Shown: positions 63,770-64,000 of the stretch, piece after piece
Layout: each line of letters opens with the position of its first letter
Position numbering within the stretch: position 1 is the first letter of the stretch
Assembly (NCBI RefSeq): GCF_014645135.1
Contig: NZ_BMLH01000002.1
Location: 434,001 to 498,000 of the forward strand
DNA from: Rheinheimera tangshanensis
GTDB lineage: Bacteria; Pseudomonadota; Gammaproteobacteria; Enterobacterales; Alteromonadaceae
DNA: 64,000 nt
Direction: 5' to 3'
Made by a program: the position numbers and the translations under genes
Notes under the pieces: model-generated
The model's database searches: none
What the model saw: the letters and a program-made list of their open reading frames with translations, nothing else
Told to the model about the DNA's origin: nothing

Positions 63770-64000
63770 TTATAGACCCATAGTGCTCAGATACCAGGCG
63801 GTAATATCCTTACCCCATAACATCGCAATCCAGCCTGCTGCTGCTATATAAGGTCCAAAAGGGATAGGTGTGGCTTTGCCTTTGCCTTGCACCAGTAACA
63901 TCAGCGAGCCCAGCACAGCACCGACCACAGAGGATAATAAAATAATCAGCGGTAATAATTGCCAGCCGAGCAGGGCACCAAAAATAGCCAGCAACTTAAA
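63770..64000 (-). CDS. pilD: Prepilin peptidase PilD, C-terminal part only
   Basis: About 76 codons visible. FKLLAIFGALLGWQ follows the position of the second catalytic Asp (GxGDFK), which lies just beyond the window. Three membrane segments and FGPYIAAAGWIAMLWG match the PilD C-terminus. It cleaves and methylates type IV prepilins. Upstream of coaE as in other gammaproteobacteria. Confidence 0.93.
   Translation of the reverse strand, partial: FKLLAIFGALLGWQLLPLIILLSSVVGAVLGSLMLLVQGKGKATPIPFGPYIAAAGWIAMLWGKDITAWYLSTMGL

Overview
The window is a chromosomal segment of a gammaproteobacterium. The complete dcw cluster (mraZ to ftsZ, then lpxC and secA), the rsmI/lpoA-yraN-diaA-dolP block and the pilD-coaE-zapD-yacG block with a convergent mutT all have the gene order of Alteromonadales/Chromatiaceae-type genomes. 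Gene content suggests a Rheinheimera- or Alishewanella-like aquatic heterotroph. That placement is inference; no rRNA gene is present to confirm it.

Layout. 1-5954 holds accessory and mixed genes: a partial secreted beta-propeller protein, a Tat-exported lipoprotein intradiol dioxygenase, an S41 peptidase broken by an in-frame stop, a GNAT acetyltransferase, purC and a ParDE toxin-antitoxin pair. 5955-12667 holds a structured intergenic region, an RsbQ-like alpha/beta hydrolase translationally coupled to a PAS-GGDEF diguanylate cyclase, a second membrane-anchored diguanylate cyclase, hemH and two proteins I do not recognise. 12668-15237 looks like a small accessory insertion next to tRNA-Arg(CCG): a YjjJ/HipA-like kinase with a fused HTH and three 12-bp iterons upstream, a decayed tRNA-Arg 3' fragment on one side, and tandem hairpin-rich tRNA-derived repeats on the other. 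15463-24378 is a probable cyanophycin (or related beta-aspartyl peptide) utilisation locus: LuxR-type regulator, TonB-dependent receptor, secreted cyanophycinase, YfcC-type transporter and isoaspartyl dipeptidase. 24474-32207 contains ybaK, a ZIP transporter, a stand-alone malate-synthase-G insertion-domain protein divergent from an XRE/DUF3612 regulator, pyrC, a CHASE-PAS histidine kinase and a DUF599 protein. 32262-39049 contains the lpoA-yraN-diaA-dolP operon, rsmI, RNase P RNA, and a chrA-flavin reductase pair. 39520-57216 is the dcw cluster with lpxC, almost every gene overlapping the next. 57213-64000 holds a DUF721/DciA-like gene, an M23 peptidase, secA, mutT, and the yacG-zapD-coaE-pilD block (pilD cut by the window edge).

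The most interesting non-coding feature is a 117-133 bp imperfect palindrome present in four copies, each directly behind the 3' end of a gene, plus one internally deleted remnant. Its arms covary between copies and its core resembles the enterobacterial ERIC element. In two unrelated genes (the LuxR regulator and mutT) the element supplies the stop codon, so both proteins end in Leu-Arg-Thr. Other leads are the hydrolase/PAS-GGDEF module, the cyanophycin locus with an IadA-like enzyme lacking one metal-binding histidine, the iterons before the HipA-like kinase, and the orphan malate-synthase-G domain.
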